DNA from: Actinomyces marseillensis
GTDB taxonomy: Bacteria > Actinomycetota > Actinomycetes > Actinomycetales > Actinomycetaceae
Assembly: GCF_900155605.1 (NCBI RefSeq)
Contig: NZ_LT707420.1
Coordinates: 1,625,205 to 1,689,204 of the forward strand
Direction: 5' to 3'
DNA: 64,000 nucleotides
The stretch's first letter is position 1, and every line of letters begins with the position of its first letter. The notes under the pieces are model-generated. The model saw nothing but the letters and a program-made list of their open reading frames with translations, had not been told where the DNA came from and did not search any database. This document shows positions 9,918 through 18,475 of the stretch, in pieces. Position numbers and translations under genes: made by a program.

Positions 9918-11478
9918 AGTGTTCGCCTCCTTGGCGAAGCTGGAGTGCGCAGGAGAATTCCTCCAGCCCGATCGTATTTTTTCCAGAGAAATCAGCACAG
10001 GTCCACATCAATCGAAGGAGGCGGTCTGCGCCTCGCATGGAAACTTCTCCCCGGTCAACAGAGCGATCAATCAGAGACAAAATCCGTTCCGAAGGTGGGT
10101 GAGTCGAACGGATCCACGAACCCTCCACATCCCGATTGAGCTGCCAAGGAGTATCTCGCAATCGCCGTAACGCCCGCTCACGTGCCTCGCACACTTGTTC
10201 CTTTAACGATGCGGAAGTGAAGTCTGCTGCGCACTTCAAGTCGGCTTGCGTCGGAACCCTCATCGACAAAGTAATGTCAATACGATCTATGAGAGGCCCA
10301 GAGAGGCGCCCCAGATAACGCCGTCGTTGCACGGACGAACACGTGCAGCTCTTCGTTCTCCCGCCAAGATGTCCACACGGGCATGGATTCGTCGCCAAAA
10401 CTAATTGAAAGGACGCGGGATAGGACGCGATATGACCCGAACGCTGAATTCTGACCCAACCAGATTCAAGGGGCTGGCGTAATGAGTCCAAGACCGCAGG
10501 CGCGAATTCAGTAGCCTCATCGAGAAAGAGAACTCCCCCGTGGGCAAGAGACACAGCTCCCGGACGAATACAGCTACTTCCACCACCGACCATCGCAGGA
10601 ATCGACATGGAGTGATGAGGGGATTGAAAAGGCGCATGGTCAAGCAACCCACCTGCAGGAAGATCCCCGGCAAGGGAATGAATCGCACTTGCGGTCAGAG
10701 CATCACTCTCGCTTAACTCTGGAAGAATCGAAGGAATTCGAGAAGCGATCATCGTTTTCCCACTTCCCGGTTCACCAATCAGCATCAGATGGTGGCCGCC
10801 CGCCGCAGCAAGAGCAACAGCGTCCACGGCAGCGTTGTGCCCGCGAACTTGAGAAAAGTCGATCTCAGCGCGAGTCAGACCCGATTTTTCTCCTGATTCA
10901 TTTCGTTGTGGCCGCGATCCTGTGTTTCCAGAAACGCCCACGATCCGAGCTCGGGTTGCTTCTCCTCCACATGCGCGAACAAAATCTGCAAGATGGGCAA
11001 AGGAGCGCACCTCAATTCCCGGCACAAGTGAAGCTTCTTCGCGCGCTTCTTGTGGAACATAGACCCGAGAGATCCCAGCGCGCCTGGCCGCAATCACTGC
11101 TGGCAGGACTCCAGGAATGGTATGAAGACTTCCATCCAGTCCCAGTTCACCGATGAAGATTTCTCCAGCGACGCCTTGAGCTCTGATCTTTGACGAGGCA
11201 AGAAGAATGGATACAGCGATCGCGAAGTCAAAACCCGAACCTGATTTGGGTAAACCGGCAGGTGAAAGCCCCACTGTCACATGGCGATCCAGTACTTCCA
11301 GTTCACACGCTTGAAGCGCTGAGCGAACGCGATCGCGCGCTTCTCGCAGAGAGGCATCTGGCAGCCCAACGAGGGTAAAGGTCACTAGTCCGCGCCCCAC
11401 GTGTGTTTCGACATCGACGATGGTCCCATCGAGGCCAACCAAAGCGACAGCTCGCGTGCGCGCAAGGAAGGAACTCAT
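9904..11478 (-). CDS. comM: ComM/YifB family Mg-chelatase-like AAA+ ATPase
   Basis: AAA+ helicase of the ComM family, which in some bacteria promotes branch migration during transformation. The 524 residues begin with the Lon-protease-like ChlI domain (about 1-190), then Walker A IGEPGSGKT, Walker B VLFLDEATEF, the sensor segment LVLATNPCPCG and a C-terminal Mg-chelatase domain ending near DRLLRLMWTCAD. The start is ATG 11478, four bases overlapping the yraN stop (ATGA). Its place between yraN and dprA is a conserved actinobacterial arrangement. Confidence 0.93.
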   Translation of the reverse strand: MSSFLARTRAVALVGLDGTIVDVETHVGRGLVTFTLVGLPDASLREARDRVRSALQACELEVLDRHVTVGLSPAGLPKSGSGFDFAIAVSILLASSKIRAQGVAGEIFIGELGLDGSLHTIPGVLPAVIAARRAGISRVYVPQEAREEASLVPGIEVRSFAHLADFVRACGGEATRARIVGVSGNTGSRPQRNESGEKSGLTRAEIDFSQVRGHNAAVDAVALAAAGGHHLMLIGEPGSGKTMIASRIPSILPELSESDALTASAIHSLAGDLPAGGLLDHAPFQSPHHSMSIPAMVGGGSSCIRPGAVSLAHGGVLFLDEATEFAPAVLDSLRQPLESGWVRIQRSGHIASYPASFQLVLATNPCPCGHLGGRTKSCTCSSVQRRRYLGRLSGPLIDRIDITLSMRVPTQADLKCAADFTSASLKEQVCEARERALRRLRDTPWQLNRDVEGSWIRSTHPPSERILSLIDRSVDRGEVSMRGADRLLRLMWTCADFSGKNTIGLEEFSCALQLRQGGEHYGIG

Positions 11479-11879
11479 GCGATGCCCCTGACCCACTCGA
11501 TTTTCGGTGGATAGCGATCGAAATCGGCTCTCCCGCCTTCGCGCACTTCTTCTGCGCACCCGCGAGGGACAGTCAGAGCAATGACATCAATGCGGAGCTT
11601 GGAAAAGGAGGAGTGCTGATGTGCCCATCGGGCAGCAAGGCGCCGCAACTGGAGCACTTTGCGAGTGTCAACAGACTCCAGAGCACTCCCATACGTTGTG
11701 CCGATTCGTGTGCGGACCTCGACAACAACAGCTGTGTGCCCCTCACGCGCAAGGATGTCGAGTTCTCCGCGCCGCGAATCACGCCAATTCCGTTCAAGAA
11801 CTTCTAGGCCGTTGTCTTCGATGAAGCGGCAGGCATACTCCTCCCCTGCCTGGCCAAGGTATTTCCTGTGATCCACCAT
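11475..11879 (-). CDS. YraN/UPF0102 family endonuclease-fold protein
   Basis: The 134 residues have the UPF0102 restriction-endonuclease-like fold: GQAGEEYACRFIEDNG at the N-terminus, then the catalytic-type pattern of ELDILAREG (E-x-D) with VVVEVRTR (E-V-R). The family lies with comM and dprA in many genomes and is presumed to act on DNA; its role is not settled. The start is ATG 11879, close behind GGGAAGGAG; the next codon is GTG and could be the real start. It probably opens the yraN-comM-dprA-xerC operon. Confidence 0.85.
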   Translation of the reverse strand: MVDHRKYLGQAGEEYACRFIEDNGLEVLERNWRDSRRGELDILAREGHTAVVVEVRTRIGTTYGSALESVDTRKVLQLRRLAARWAHQHSSFSKLRIDVIALTVPRGCAEEVREGGRADFDRYPPKIEWVRGIA

Positions 11880-12010
11880 TACTCCTTCCCTTGAGAGGAA
11901 GAATGGCAGGTACAGCAAGCAAAAATTAGGTAGGACGGGGAATCTGTGGGAAACGCCGTTCAGAGATCACCCTGTGGATAAAACCGTTTCCTGAACAACA
12001 ATAGGTCACC

Positions 12011-12030
12011 AGGTTCCTGCGGCGGAACCT
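12011..12030 (-). terminator. Short hairpin downstream of the DUF2469 gene
   Basis: A perfect 7-bp inverted repeat (AGGTTCC/GGAACCT, six-base loop) 13 bases after the DUF2469 stop. It has no T-run on the minus strand. It may be a weak terminator or mRNA end before the yraN promoter, which should lie in 11880-12010. Confidence 0.35.
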
Positions 12031-12043
12031 TGCTATACCGTCC

Positions 12044-12343
12044 TTAAGCAAGAGGAAGTTCAGGCTTGTTAAGCTCCTCGACGTTGACGTCCTTGTAGGT
12101 AACAACGCGGACAGAGTGAACGAAACGCGAAGAACGATAGATATCCCAGACCCAGGCGTCGGTCAGGGTCAGCTCAAAGAAAATATCGCCGCCAACAGGT
12201 CGAGCTTGTACATCAACGTGATTGCACAGGTAGAAACGGCGTTCGGTTTCGACAACGTACTTAAAGAGTCCGATGACGTCGCGATATTCGCGGAAAAGCG
12301 CTAGTTCGAGATTATTCTCGTAAGATTCAATATCGTTCGACAT
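12044..12343 (-). CDS. DUF2469 family protein
   Basis: A 99-residue acidic protein of the actinobacterial DUF2469 family. It begins MSNDIESYENNLELALFREY and continues with VVETERRFYLCNHVDV and DAWVWDIYRSSRFVHSV, which are highly conserved in this family. It has no predicted membrane segment or catalytic motif and its function is unknown. In actinobacteria it lies just downstream of rnhB, as here (48 bases). It is best read as a cytoplasmic protein in the lepB-rnhB transcript. Confidence 0.9.
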   Translation of the reverse strand: MSNDIESYENNLELALFREYRDVIGLFKYVVETERRFYLCNHVDVQARPVGGDIFFELTLTDAWVWDIYRSSRFVHSVRVVTYKDVNVEELNKPELPLA

Positions 12344-12391
12344 GACGGCCTCCTGTGTTGCTCTCAGTATCTTAGAGGGCCGCAGTGTCTT

Positions 12392-13099
12392 TTATTCGTC
12401 GACACCCGGAAGTTTCCACGAGCGTCGATGAAAGTCAGAAGCCCCCAGCTCGCGGAGCCCGCGAATATGAGCCGCGGAGGAATACCCTTTGTTCCCGGCC
12501 CAGTCATACCCCGGGTCCTCACACTCCATCATCAAGCGGTCGCGATACACCTTCGCTGCAACAGACGCTGCCGATACAACCGCACAATGTGCATCCGCTT
12601 TTACCCGTGTCACAACAGGTGGAACAGCGATATCGGGATAGGAAGGACCGTCAAAACTGGCAAAAAGATCCGGCGAGTCGCTCAGCCAATCATGGCTTCC
12701 ATCCAAAATGATGACATCGGCATTGAAACCACGAGCCTGTGCAGCCTTCATGGCTCGGCGCCCCGCCAGCCTCAAGGCCGCAACAATTCCAAAACGATCA
12801 ATCTCAGTGTTACTGGCCTGCCCGATTTCAATGCAGGGACTCCACTGATAAACCGGCTCATATAAGGCCTCGCGCGCACGAATACTGAGCATTTTTGAAT
12901 CGGCAAGCCCGGGAAGAACATCGTCTCCGGTAGGAGGCGCAAAAGCAAGACCAACGCACACCGGGCCTGCAAGTGCACCTCGCCCGACCTCGTCCATTCC
13001 TGCAACAACGCCGAAACGAGACTGCAGTTCTTGCTCCCACTCACGCGTGGGCTGCAGCTTAGCTGAGCGCTGTCGAGGCGCCTGCGAAGAGGAGGTCAT
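12392..13099 (-). CDS. rnhB: Ribonuclease HII
   Basis: Cleaves RNA in RNA/DNA hybrids and removes misincorporated ribonucleotides. The 235 residues carry the signature AGMDEVGRGALAGPV with the first two acidic ligands, followed by VIILDGSHDWL and the C-terminal segment KVYRDRLMMECEDPGYDWAGNKGY, including the late aspartate. About 30 hydrophilic residues precede the core. Its start overlaps the lepB stop by four bases (ATGA), so translation is coupled to signal peptidase. Confidence 0.96.
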   Translation of the reverse strand: MTSSSQAPRQRSAKLQPTREWEQELQSRFGVVAGMDEVGRGALAGPVCVGLAFAPPTGDDVLPGLADSKMLSIRAREALYEPVYQWSPCIEIGQASNTEIDRFGIVAALRLAGRRAMKAAQARGFNADVIILDGSHDWLSDSPDLFASFDGPSYPDIAVPPVVTRVKADAHCAVVSAASVAAKVYRDRLMMECEDPGYDWAGNKGYSSAAHIRGLRELGASDFHRRSWKLPGVDE

Positions 13100-13848
13100 T
13101 GAGGATCAGGAACTCCGGAGAAAACCGAGCGATCTCCAAGCCAGGTAAGGCGGTTGGTCGGCCAAATCACCGCAAATGCTCGCCCCACCACTGCGCTTTC
13201 GGGAACGTAGGGAGATTGTCCGTTCCCCATGTGGTAGCGAGAATCTGCCGAGTTCGTTCGGTTATCCCCCATCACCCACAGGTGTCCTTCGGGGACAGTG
13301 ACGTCGAAAGTCATCGACGAGGCCGGACCTGGGCTGGCAAGGTAGGGTTCGCTAATCGCGACACCGTTAACTTCGATCTTGCCTTCTGCCGTGCAACAGG
13401 TGACATGGTCCCCGCCCAGTCCGATCACGCGCTTGACTAAGGTCTGTTCACCGCCGGCGGGAAGAATTCCCGTAAATTCGGCGATCTTTCGAAGCGGGCT
13501 TGAGCTCTCTGTGTCGTTTTTCGACAGCCACCCGAGAGTGTCATCGAAGACGACCACGTCACCACGTCGGATATCACCGGTGTACTGCGAGACTCGAGAA
13601 ACAGCGATCCGATCGTGTTCGATCAAGGTGTTGCGCATCGAGGCGGAAGGGATCCAAAAGACCTGCACAAGAAAAGCGCGAAGCAGCGAAGAAATGACAA
13701 GGGCGCAGATGATGATGATCGCCATCTCCCGCAGCCAATTGAGAGGGTTCTTGCGTGCGCGACGCTCAGCACGCTCGATGTCTTTGATCGAGGGGCCGTG
13801 AGCGACTGGCATTCGTACACTTTTTTCGCGCGTTCCACGGCGGCTCAT
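13096..13848 (-). CDS. lepB: Signal peptidase I
   Basis: Membrane-bound Ser/Lys protease that removes signal peptides from exported proteins. In its 250 residues one N-terminal membrane segment (about 40-62) is followed by the catalytic serine motif WIPSASMRNTL, the lysine motif TLVKRVIGLGGDHV and the C-terminal box GDNRTNSADSRYHMG. About 38 cytoplasmic residues rich in Arg come first. It follows rplS after a terminator, an order found in many actinobacteria, and so probably has its own promoter near 13850-13897. Confidence 0.96.
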   Translation of the reverse strand: MSRRGTREKSVRMPVAHGPSIKDIERAERRARKNPLNWLREMAIIIICALVISSLLRAFLVQVFWIPSASMRNTLIEHDRIAVSRVSQYTGDIRRGDVVVFDDTLGWLSKNDTESSSPLRKIAEFTGILPAGGEQTLVKRVIGLGGDHVTCCTAEGKIEVNGVAISEPYLASPGPASSMTFDVTVPEGHLWVMGDNRTNSADSRYHMGNGQSPYVPESAVVGRAFAVIWPTNRLTWLGDRSVFSGVPDPQ

Positions 13849-13897
13849 AGTCGGTTCCCTTTCCTTTTACTACCGTAAATTCTCACACGTATGCGAA

Positions 13898-13921
13898 AAC
13901 CCGGCATCCTTAAGGATACCG
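13898..13921 (-). terminator. Intrinsic terminator after rplS
   Basis: A 10-bp stem (13898-13907 with 13912-13921, one mismatch or wobble, four-base loop) lies 21 bases after the rplS stop. On the minus strand it is followed by a TTTT run, the classic rho-independent layout. It separates rplS from the lepB-rnhB transcript. Confidence 0.8.
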
Positions 13922-13942
13922 GGCTTAAATCGCGAGTGAGTG

Positions 13943-14299
13943 TCACTCGGCAGATCCGGAGCGGTGCTCCTTGATCTTTGCAGCCTTACCGTGGCGCTCA
14001 CGCAGGTAGTAGAGCTTTGCGCGGCGCACATCGCCCTTGACGACAACTTCGATCTTGTCGATCGTCGGTGCGTGCAGGGGGAAGGTACGCTCAACACCGA
14101 CACCGAAGGAAATCTTACGGACGGTGAAGGTTTCGGACACACCGTGGCCACGGCGAGCGATAACGACGCCCTGGAAAACCTGGATACGCGAACGGTTACC
14201 TTCGATAACCTTCACGTGAACCTTGACGGTGTCACCGGAACGGAAAGCAGGGATGTCTTCGCGCAGCGAAGCTGCATCGACGGCGTCCAGCTTTTGCAT
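13943..14299 (-). CDS. rplS: 50S ribosomal protein L19
   Basis: Large-subunit ribosomal protein of normal length (118 residues): [12 protein letters not shown], then [33 protein letters not shown] and [17 protein letters not shown]. The start is ATG 14299, preceded by AAGGAG; upstream codons in the same frame lie in a leader without homology. The 213-base gap to trmD (14300-14512) includes a small inverted repeat (GCAGG/CCTGC) and should hold the rplS promoter, which I could not place firmly. Confidence 0.98.
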   Translation of the reverse strand: MQKLDAVDAASLREDIPAFRSGDTVKVHVKVIEGNRSRIQVFQGVVIARRGHGVSETFTVRKISFGVGVERTFPLHAPTIDKIEVVVKGDVRRAKLYYLRERHGKAAKIKEHRSGSAE

Positions 14300-14512
14300 G
14301 TTTACTCCTTGACGCTTCTGCCGCAGGTCAGTCACGTCTCTTCGGCAGGTCAAGCCTGCGATCGTGAATATGTCCGTATGATCCGGCGGCCCCCCGCGGC
14401 AGGTTACGCCACACACAGACCGTTCAAGTTTGCCACATTCTTTGAGGAAAAGAACAGTGCCAAGAGAAAAAACCTTCCCGAAAAACGGTGATTTGCCTTA
14501 CGAAAGAGCGAG

Positions 14513-15826
14513 TTAGACGCCTTCAGGGCGAACCATGACCACATCGGAGGCATCGACGTGATCATTGAGTCGGAAATGACGTCGCCCCGCTTTCTTGAAA
14601 CCGTGTTTGCGATAGAAACGCTGCGCGCGCTCGTTGTAGATGTGGGTTCCCAAGACGATCTGCGTCGCGCCTTCGTGGCGAACTGCGTCAATCGTGTGCT
14701 CAAGCAAAGCTCCCGCGATTCCGCTGCCGTGCACATCGAGATCCGCGTAGCACTTCGATAGGTATGCCGCATGCTCGTCAAGGGGGTATTTCCCATTTCC
14801 CCTCGGCATATCTGCTGGAGCATTAAGGAAGACTAGAGAATAGGCAATGAGTACTCCGTCGCTGCAGGCAACAAAGCACCGCGCGTGTTCATCAGCGAGA
14901 TACTTCGCAAAAACCTCGGGAGTCAGCCCCGTGAGGATAAAGTCCTGCGCGGCCTCGGCGGGGATCGTATCAGGCACGGCGAGGGGGAAGGTGCGTGAGG
15001 CAAGCGCACTGATCGCCTCGGCCTCTTCTTTCCTCGCGCGACGAATCTCAACAGTCCTGAACCCATCATCGCAAACGAGCAAGCCGTGCGCCGCAATAAC
15101 TTCACGGTCGCGAGTTGAAAGCTGATGTGGATCGATACGCGAAATAATATCGGGACGTCGACGAGTGGTTCGTTCAAGCGAACGGTCACTCCTCCATCGT
15201 TCGATCTTCGCGTGATCTCCGCTCATGAGAACCGATGGAACCTCAAGCCCTCGCCACGACTGAGGTTTCGTGTAGACAGGGTACTCCAAGAGTCCAATGC
15301 CACTGTGTGATTCCTCAACCAAAGAATCAGGATTCCCGATCACACCGTCAAGCAAGCGTCCAACGGCCTCGACAAGCACGAGCGCGGCCACTTCTCCCCC
15401 GTTGAGGACATAATCGCCGATCGAAAATTCTTCAACGACGAGGCCGCGGCTTCGGTAGTGGTCAGCGACGCGTTGGTCGATCCCTTCGTAGCGCCCGCAC
15501 GCCACAATGATGCGATCAAAACCTGCGAGTTCTTGGGCCTTCTTTTGGGTAAAAGGAATACCGGAGGGAGTGGGGACGGCTAAAACGCAATTTGTGGAGT
15601 CACCGACAATGTCGTCGAGCGCCTCACCCCAGACATCGGGCTTCATGACCATTCCGGCGCCACCACCGTAGGGAGTGTCGTCAACTGTTCGGTGGCGATC
15701 GTGAGTCCATTCGCGCAAATCATGAACGCGAATATCTAAGTGCCCACTAGTTCGTGCTTTACCCATGAGGGAAAGGTCAAGAACAGAAAAGTACTGCGGG
15801 AAAATACTGATCAGGTCAATGCGCAT
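14513..15826 (-). CDS. trmD: TrmD tRNA (guanine-37-N1) methyltransferase fused to a GNAT acetyltransferase domain
   Basis: The 437 residues form two domains in one open frame. Residues 1 to about 230 are TrmD, the SPOUT enzyme that makes m1G37 to prevent frameshifting: [19 protein letters not shown] at 49-60, the knot segments [10 protein letters not shown] and [14 protein letters not shown] (132-145), then the C-terminal DNA/RNA-binding helices. Residues about 258-437 are a GNAT fold: [13 protein letters not shown], a motif-A-like [12 protein letters not shown] (366-377) and the C-terminal [14 protein letters not shown] (398-411). Free-standing TrmD is about 230-270 residues, so the second domain is an addition. 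It lies after rimM, as usual. Acetylation substrate unknown. No stop or frameshift separates the domains. Confidence 0.93.
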   Translation of the reverse strand: MRIDLISIFPQYFSVLDLSLMGKARTSGHLDIRVHDLREWTHDRHRTVDDTPYGGGAGMVMKPDVWGEALDDIVGDSTNCVLAVPTPSGIPFTQKKAQELAGFDRIIVACGRYEGIDQRVADHYRSRGLVVEEFSIGDYVLNGGEVAALVLVEAVGRLLDGVIGNPDSLVEESHSGIGLLEYPVYTKPQSWRGLEVPSVLMSGDHAKIERWRSDRSLERTTRRRPDIISRIDPHQLSTRDREVIAAHGLLVCDDGFRTVEIRRARKEEAEAISALASRTFPLAVPDTIPAEAAQDFILTGLTPEVFAKYLADEHARCFVACSDGVLIAYSLVFLNAPADMPRGNGKYPLDEHAAYLSKCYADLDVHGSGIAGALLEHTIDAVRHEGATQIVLGTHIYNERAQRFYRKHGFKKAGRRHFRLNDHVDASDVVMVRPEGV

Positions 15827-15849
15827 TCGTGGTTTCTTCCCTGCTCGAA

Positions 15850-16356
15850 TCAGCGTGCTTCAACAGCGTCGTCGTCAAAAAGACCAGGCAGCGGATCGAT
15901 GGTGACGGTTCCACCCTCGACATCAACCTCGGGAACGATTTGGTGAACAAAAGGAACCATCACAACACCAGACTGAGTTGCGACTAAGAGCAGATCTTGG
16001 GCCGCTCCCATCTGAATTCCCTTAACGGTTCCCAAGGGCTGGCCTTGCAGATCAAGCGCTTGCAGGCCTTTGAGCTGATGAGGATACCAGGCATCTTCTT
16101 CTTCGCGTTCATCGGTCAGCAGGCGCACGCCTCGAAGAGCTTCTGCGCCTTCGCGGTCGCTCACTTCCTCGAATAAGGCAACCACGCGTTCTTTATGCTG
16201 ACGGATGGAGCGAAGCGTGAGCTCAGGCATGGACTGCTCCGAGGTTTCAAAAACTGTCCCGCTGATGAAAAGTTCGGGATCATCGCTACGGATATCGAGA
16301 ATCACTTCCCCGCGCAGTCCGTGTGCGGGGCCAATCAGTGCTGCCGTCATAAGCAT
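15850..16356 (-). CDS. rimM: Ribosome maturation factor RimM
   Basis: Binds S19 and assists 30S head assembly. The 168 residues comprise the N-terminal RimM barrel ([15 protein letters not shown] with the GxVxGxHGlrGevkv pattern) and a C-terminal PRC-barrel ([16 protein letters not shown] through [26 protein letters not shown]). Start ATG 16356 has only a weak GGA upstream; the third codon is also ATG. It lies between khpA and trmD in the standard rpsP-khpA-rimM-trmD order. Confidence 0.95.
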   Translation of the reverse strand: MLMTAALIGPAHGLRGEVILDIRSDDPELFISGTVFETSEQSMPELTLRSIRQHKERVVALFEEVSDREGAEALRGVRLLTDEREEEDAWYPHQLKGLQALDLQGQPLGTVKGIQMGAAQDLLLVATQSGVVMVPFVHQIVPEVDVEGGTVTIDPLPGLFDDDAVEAR

Positions 16357-16381
16357 GGGAAAGTCCTTGTCATAGGAACGA

Positions 16382-16416
16382 CAAACGGGGACCTGATCGA
16401 GCCAGGTCCCCGTTTG
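16382..16416 (-). terminator. Hairpin between khpA and rimM
   Basis: A perfect 14-bp GC-rich inverted repeat (16382-16395 with 16403-16416, seven-base loop) lies 14 bases after khpA. No T-run follows on the minus strand, so partial attenuation or an RNA-processing/stability element is more likely than full termination; it would lower rimM-trmD relative to rpsP. Confidence 0.65.
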
Positions 16417-16430
16417 AGATCACTGCGTTG

Positions 16431-16670
16431 TCACTCGCGGTCGGTGTCAACAACATCAACGCGAACACTCCCTCGCGGGGAGAGTGCGTTGACCACCGTG
16501 CGCAGCGCACGAGCCGTGCGACCGCCACGACCGATGACACGTCCCAGATCCTCCGGGTTCACGCGAACCTCAAGCATCTGCCCGCGACGCATGGAACGGG
16601 ATGAAACCCGCACGTCTTCGGGGTGGTCAACAATTCCGCTGACCAGGTGTTCGAGTGCATCAGCAAGCAT
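16431..16670 (-). CDS. khpA: KH-domain RNA-binding protein KhpA
   Basis: A 79-residue single KH domain (GRVIGRGGRTARALRTVV is the GxxG-containing RNA-binding loop), close to KhpA/YlqC, which with KhpB binds many transcripts and affects cell size and division in Gram-positives. It begins two bases after rpsP, a nearly invariant position. Length is typical. The RNA partners here are unknown. Confidence 0.93.
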   Translation of the reverse strand: MLADALEHLVSGIVDHPEDVRVSSRSMRRGQMLEVRVNPEDLGRVIGRGGRTARALRTVVNALSPRGSVRVDVVDTDRE

Positions 16671-16672
16671 AA

Positions 16673-17161
16673 TCAGGCTTCCTCGCCGGCTTCTTCTTCA
16701 GCCTTGGGCTCTTCTGCAGCTTCTTCAGCGGCAGCAGCCTGTGCGGCTTCTTCTTCAGCCTTGCGAGCAGCTTCTTCCTCAGCCTTCTTGGCGGAGGCGT
16801 CTGCCTTGCGCTTTTCAGCAGCGGCTTCGGCGTCCTTGATGGCCTGAGCAGCAGCGGCTGCCTTGTCGGCATCTGCGTACTGAACGCGGGACACTGCGTC
16901 AGCCTTGCCATTGAAGCGAGCGATATCGCCGGTCAAGACGAGCAGGTTACGAACCTGGTCCGAGGGCTGTGCGCCCACGCCGAGCCAGTACTGCACGCGG
17001 TCAGACTTGATCTCGATGGTCGAGGGGTTCGGGGTCGGATCGTACAGACCGACCTCTTCGATGACGCGGCCGTCACGCTTCTTGCGCGAGTCGACGACAA
17101 CGACACGGTAAACGGGTGCATGGATCTTGCCCATGCGCTTCAAACGAATGCGAACTGCCAC
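16673..17161 (-). CDS. rpsP: 30S ribosomal protein S16 with long charged C-terminal tail
   Basis: The first about 85 residues are ordinary S16: [47 protein letters not shown] and [14 protein letters not shown] tail of about 75 residues follows, rich in Ala, Lys and Glu ([14 protein letters not shown], ends EEAGEEA), probably helical or disordered. The total of 162 residues is about twice the minimal S16; such tails are known in actinobacteria but this one is long. The start is GTG 17161 with AGGAG upstream; homology fits this codon. It is the first gene of the operon. Confidence 0.95.
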   Translation of the reverse strand: MAVRIRLKRMGKIHAPVYRVVVVDSRKKRDGRVIEEVGLYDPTPNPSTIEIKSDRVQYWLGVGAQPSDQVRNLLVLTGDIARFNGKADAVSRVQYADADKAAAAAQAIKDAEAAAEKRKADASAKKAEEEAARKAEEEAAQAAAAEEAAEEPKAEEEAGEEA

Positions 17162-17292
17162 TGTTGTGGTCACTCCTGTTTCAAATCGGTGTGGGACAGA
17201 CATACGTCAGGTAGGGAAACACAGACGATGATCATCCCGGGACGCGACGAACTCAGATGAGAGGGCTCTTCGCACGTCGAGTACAGCGAACA

Positions 17293-17321
17293 ATTATGCC
17301 AGTAATAAAGGGTTATTCCAA
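17293..17321 (-). promoter_or_regulatory. Predicted sigma-70-type promoter of rpsP-khpA-rimM-trmD
   Basis: On the minus strand TTGGAA (17321-17316), a 17-base spacer and CATAAT (17298-17293) match the consensus 4/6 and 5/6 at ideal spacing. It lies about 130 bases upstream of rpsP, leaving a long leader. No other candidate in the 17162-17339 gap is as good. Confidence 0.65.
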
Positions 17322-17339
17322 GCCGATTGGCATAAAGAC

Positions 17340-17379
17340 TTCAATCCTGGCGGTGGTCTTCATCACCGCCAGGATTGAA
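17340..17379 (-). terminator. Strong hairpin after the amidohydrolase gene
   Basis: A perfect 16-bp inverted repeat (17340-17355 with 17364-17379, eight-base loop) starts eight bases after the amidohydrolase stop. On the minus strand it is followed by AGTCTTT. It ends the ftsY-ffh-amidohydrolase transcript just before the rpsP promoter. Confidence 0.8.
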
Positions 17380-17386
17380 TCCGAGC

Positions 17387-18475
17387 CTACACCGAGGCGA
17401 CAAGCATTCCTTCGCGGCAGATCTGCGTCGGATGAAGAAGAGCGTCAACCGAGCGCGAGGGGCATTGCTCATAAATCATTAGATCCGCGCTCCCGCCAAC
17501 AAAACCCGCAGTGGATTTCAGATACTGTCGAGCCTTGAGCGTTGCACGAGAAAGGATCTCATCGGCTGGAACTCCCAAGTTGGCCCATGCGTCAAGTTCA
17601 CTGCGAATACTCCCGGGCTCTTGATAACCGCCGGTATCACTTGCCGGCAAAATCGTTATCCCCGAGTCGAAAAGAAGCTGCGCCTGTTCATATCGATTCT
17701 TCGATAGTCCCATCATCGTCGCCGAGTAACGCGGATACTTGATGCGGCTTTGCTCAGCAAACTCCCCAAAAAGCTCGCGTTGCAGCATAGTGACTGACAC
17801 TGCTACGCCCCGGGAACATGCCTCAGCAATCTGGTCTCGATCCATTCCGCTGGCGTGCTCGATATTGTCCACTCCAGCTTCTAAGAGATCATCAATGACG
17901 CGATGAGAAAAGGCGTGAACAGCGACGCGGCCACCTGACTCGTGCACCGCCGCGACGGCCTCGACAAGCGCACCGCGAGGCCACAAAGGCTCAAGATCCG
18001 CGTCCCTTCCCCTACTGCGATCGATCCAGTCCCCCACGATCTTCACCCAGCCGTCGCCACGTGCCAGTTCTTCAAGTGCAACCGCAGTAAGATCCCTGGC
18101 ATCCTCAACCTCGCGAGCAAGGCCTCGAATATAGCGCTTGGGGCGAGCGATGTGACGACCGCATCGAATAAGGACTGGTAGACCAGCCTCGCCTTGAACC
18201 CACGAGGTATCGACGGGAGAACCGCAATCACGTAGAAGTGTCACGCCCGCACTGAGCTCAGTGCGAAGCTGTCCACGCTGTTCATCTGCACTCAGAACGC
18301 GGGCACCGTGACCGACACCGATGTGACAGTGCGCATCGACGAGGCCGGGGGTCGCCCACCCGCGTACAACCTGTGCTCCTCGCGGAATAGTATCAACGGA
18401 CGAAATGACCGGAGCAAGGGCCCACACACCGCGAACCCAACCCGATTCGGTCAATAAGTGCCCGTCAAAATACAT
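17387..18475 (-). CDS. Amidohydrolase-superfamily metal hydrolase, substrate unknown
   Basis: A 362-residue TIM-barrel amidohydrolase: H-x-H metal motif in GLVDAHCHIG after strand 1, a lysine in DGWVKIVGDW that could be the carbamylated bridge, further histidines in RVAVHAFSH and NIEHASG, and the catalytic aspartate in LPASDTGG. This set resembles imidazolonepropionase/prolidase-like members, but no sub-family marker fixes the substrate. The ATG overlaps the ffh stop by one base (TGATG), so it is translationally coupled to ffh, an unexpected partner for a catabolic enzyme. It ends in a strong terminator. Confidence 0.8.
   Translation of the reverse strand: MYFDGHLLTESGWVRGVWALAPVISSVDTIPRGAQVVRGWATPGLVDAHCHIGVGHGARVLSADEQRGQLRTELSAGVTLLRDCGSPVDTSWVQGEAGLPVLIRCGRHIARPKRYIRGLAREVEDARDLTAVALEELARGDGWVKIVGDWIDRSRGRDADLEPLWPRGALVEAVAAVHESGGRVAVHAFSHRVIDDLLEAGVDNIEHASGMDRDQIAEACSRGVAVSVTMLQRELFGEFAEQSRIKYPRYSATMMGLSKNRYEQAQLLFDSGITILPASDTGGYQEPGSIRSELDAWANLGVPADEILSRATLKARQYLKSTAGFVGGSADLMIYEQCPSRSVDALLHPTQICREGMLVASV

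Noticed and set aside
9918-9998. Longer start for dprA
   Set aside because: It would lie inside comM; the AAGGAGG before 9917 and homology support the shorter protein.
17162-17339. Possible tRNA or small gene in the gap upstream of rpsP
   Set aside because: No T-arm-like sequence or cloverleaf was seen; a good promoter explains the region.
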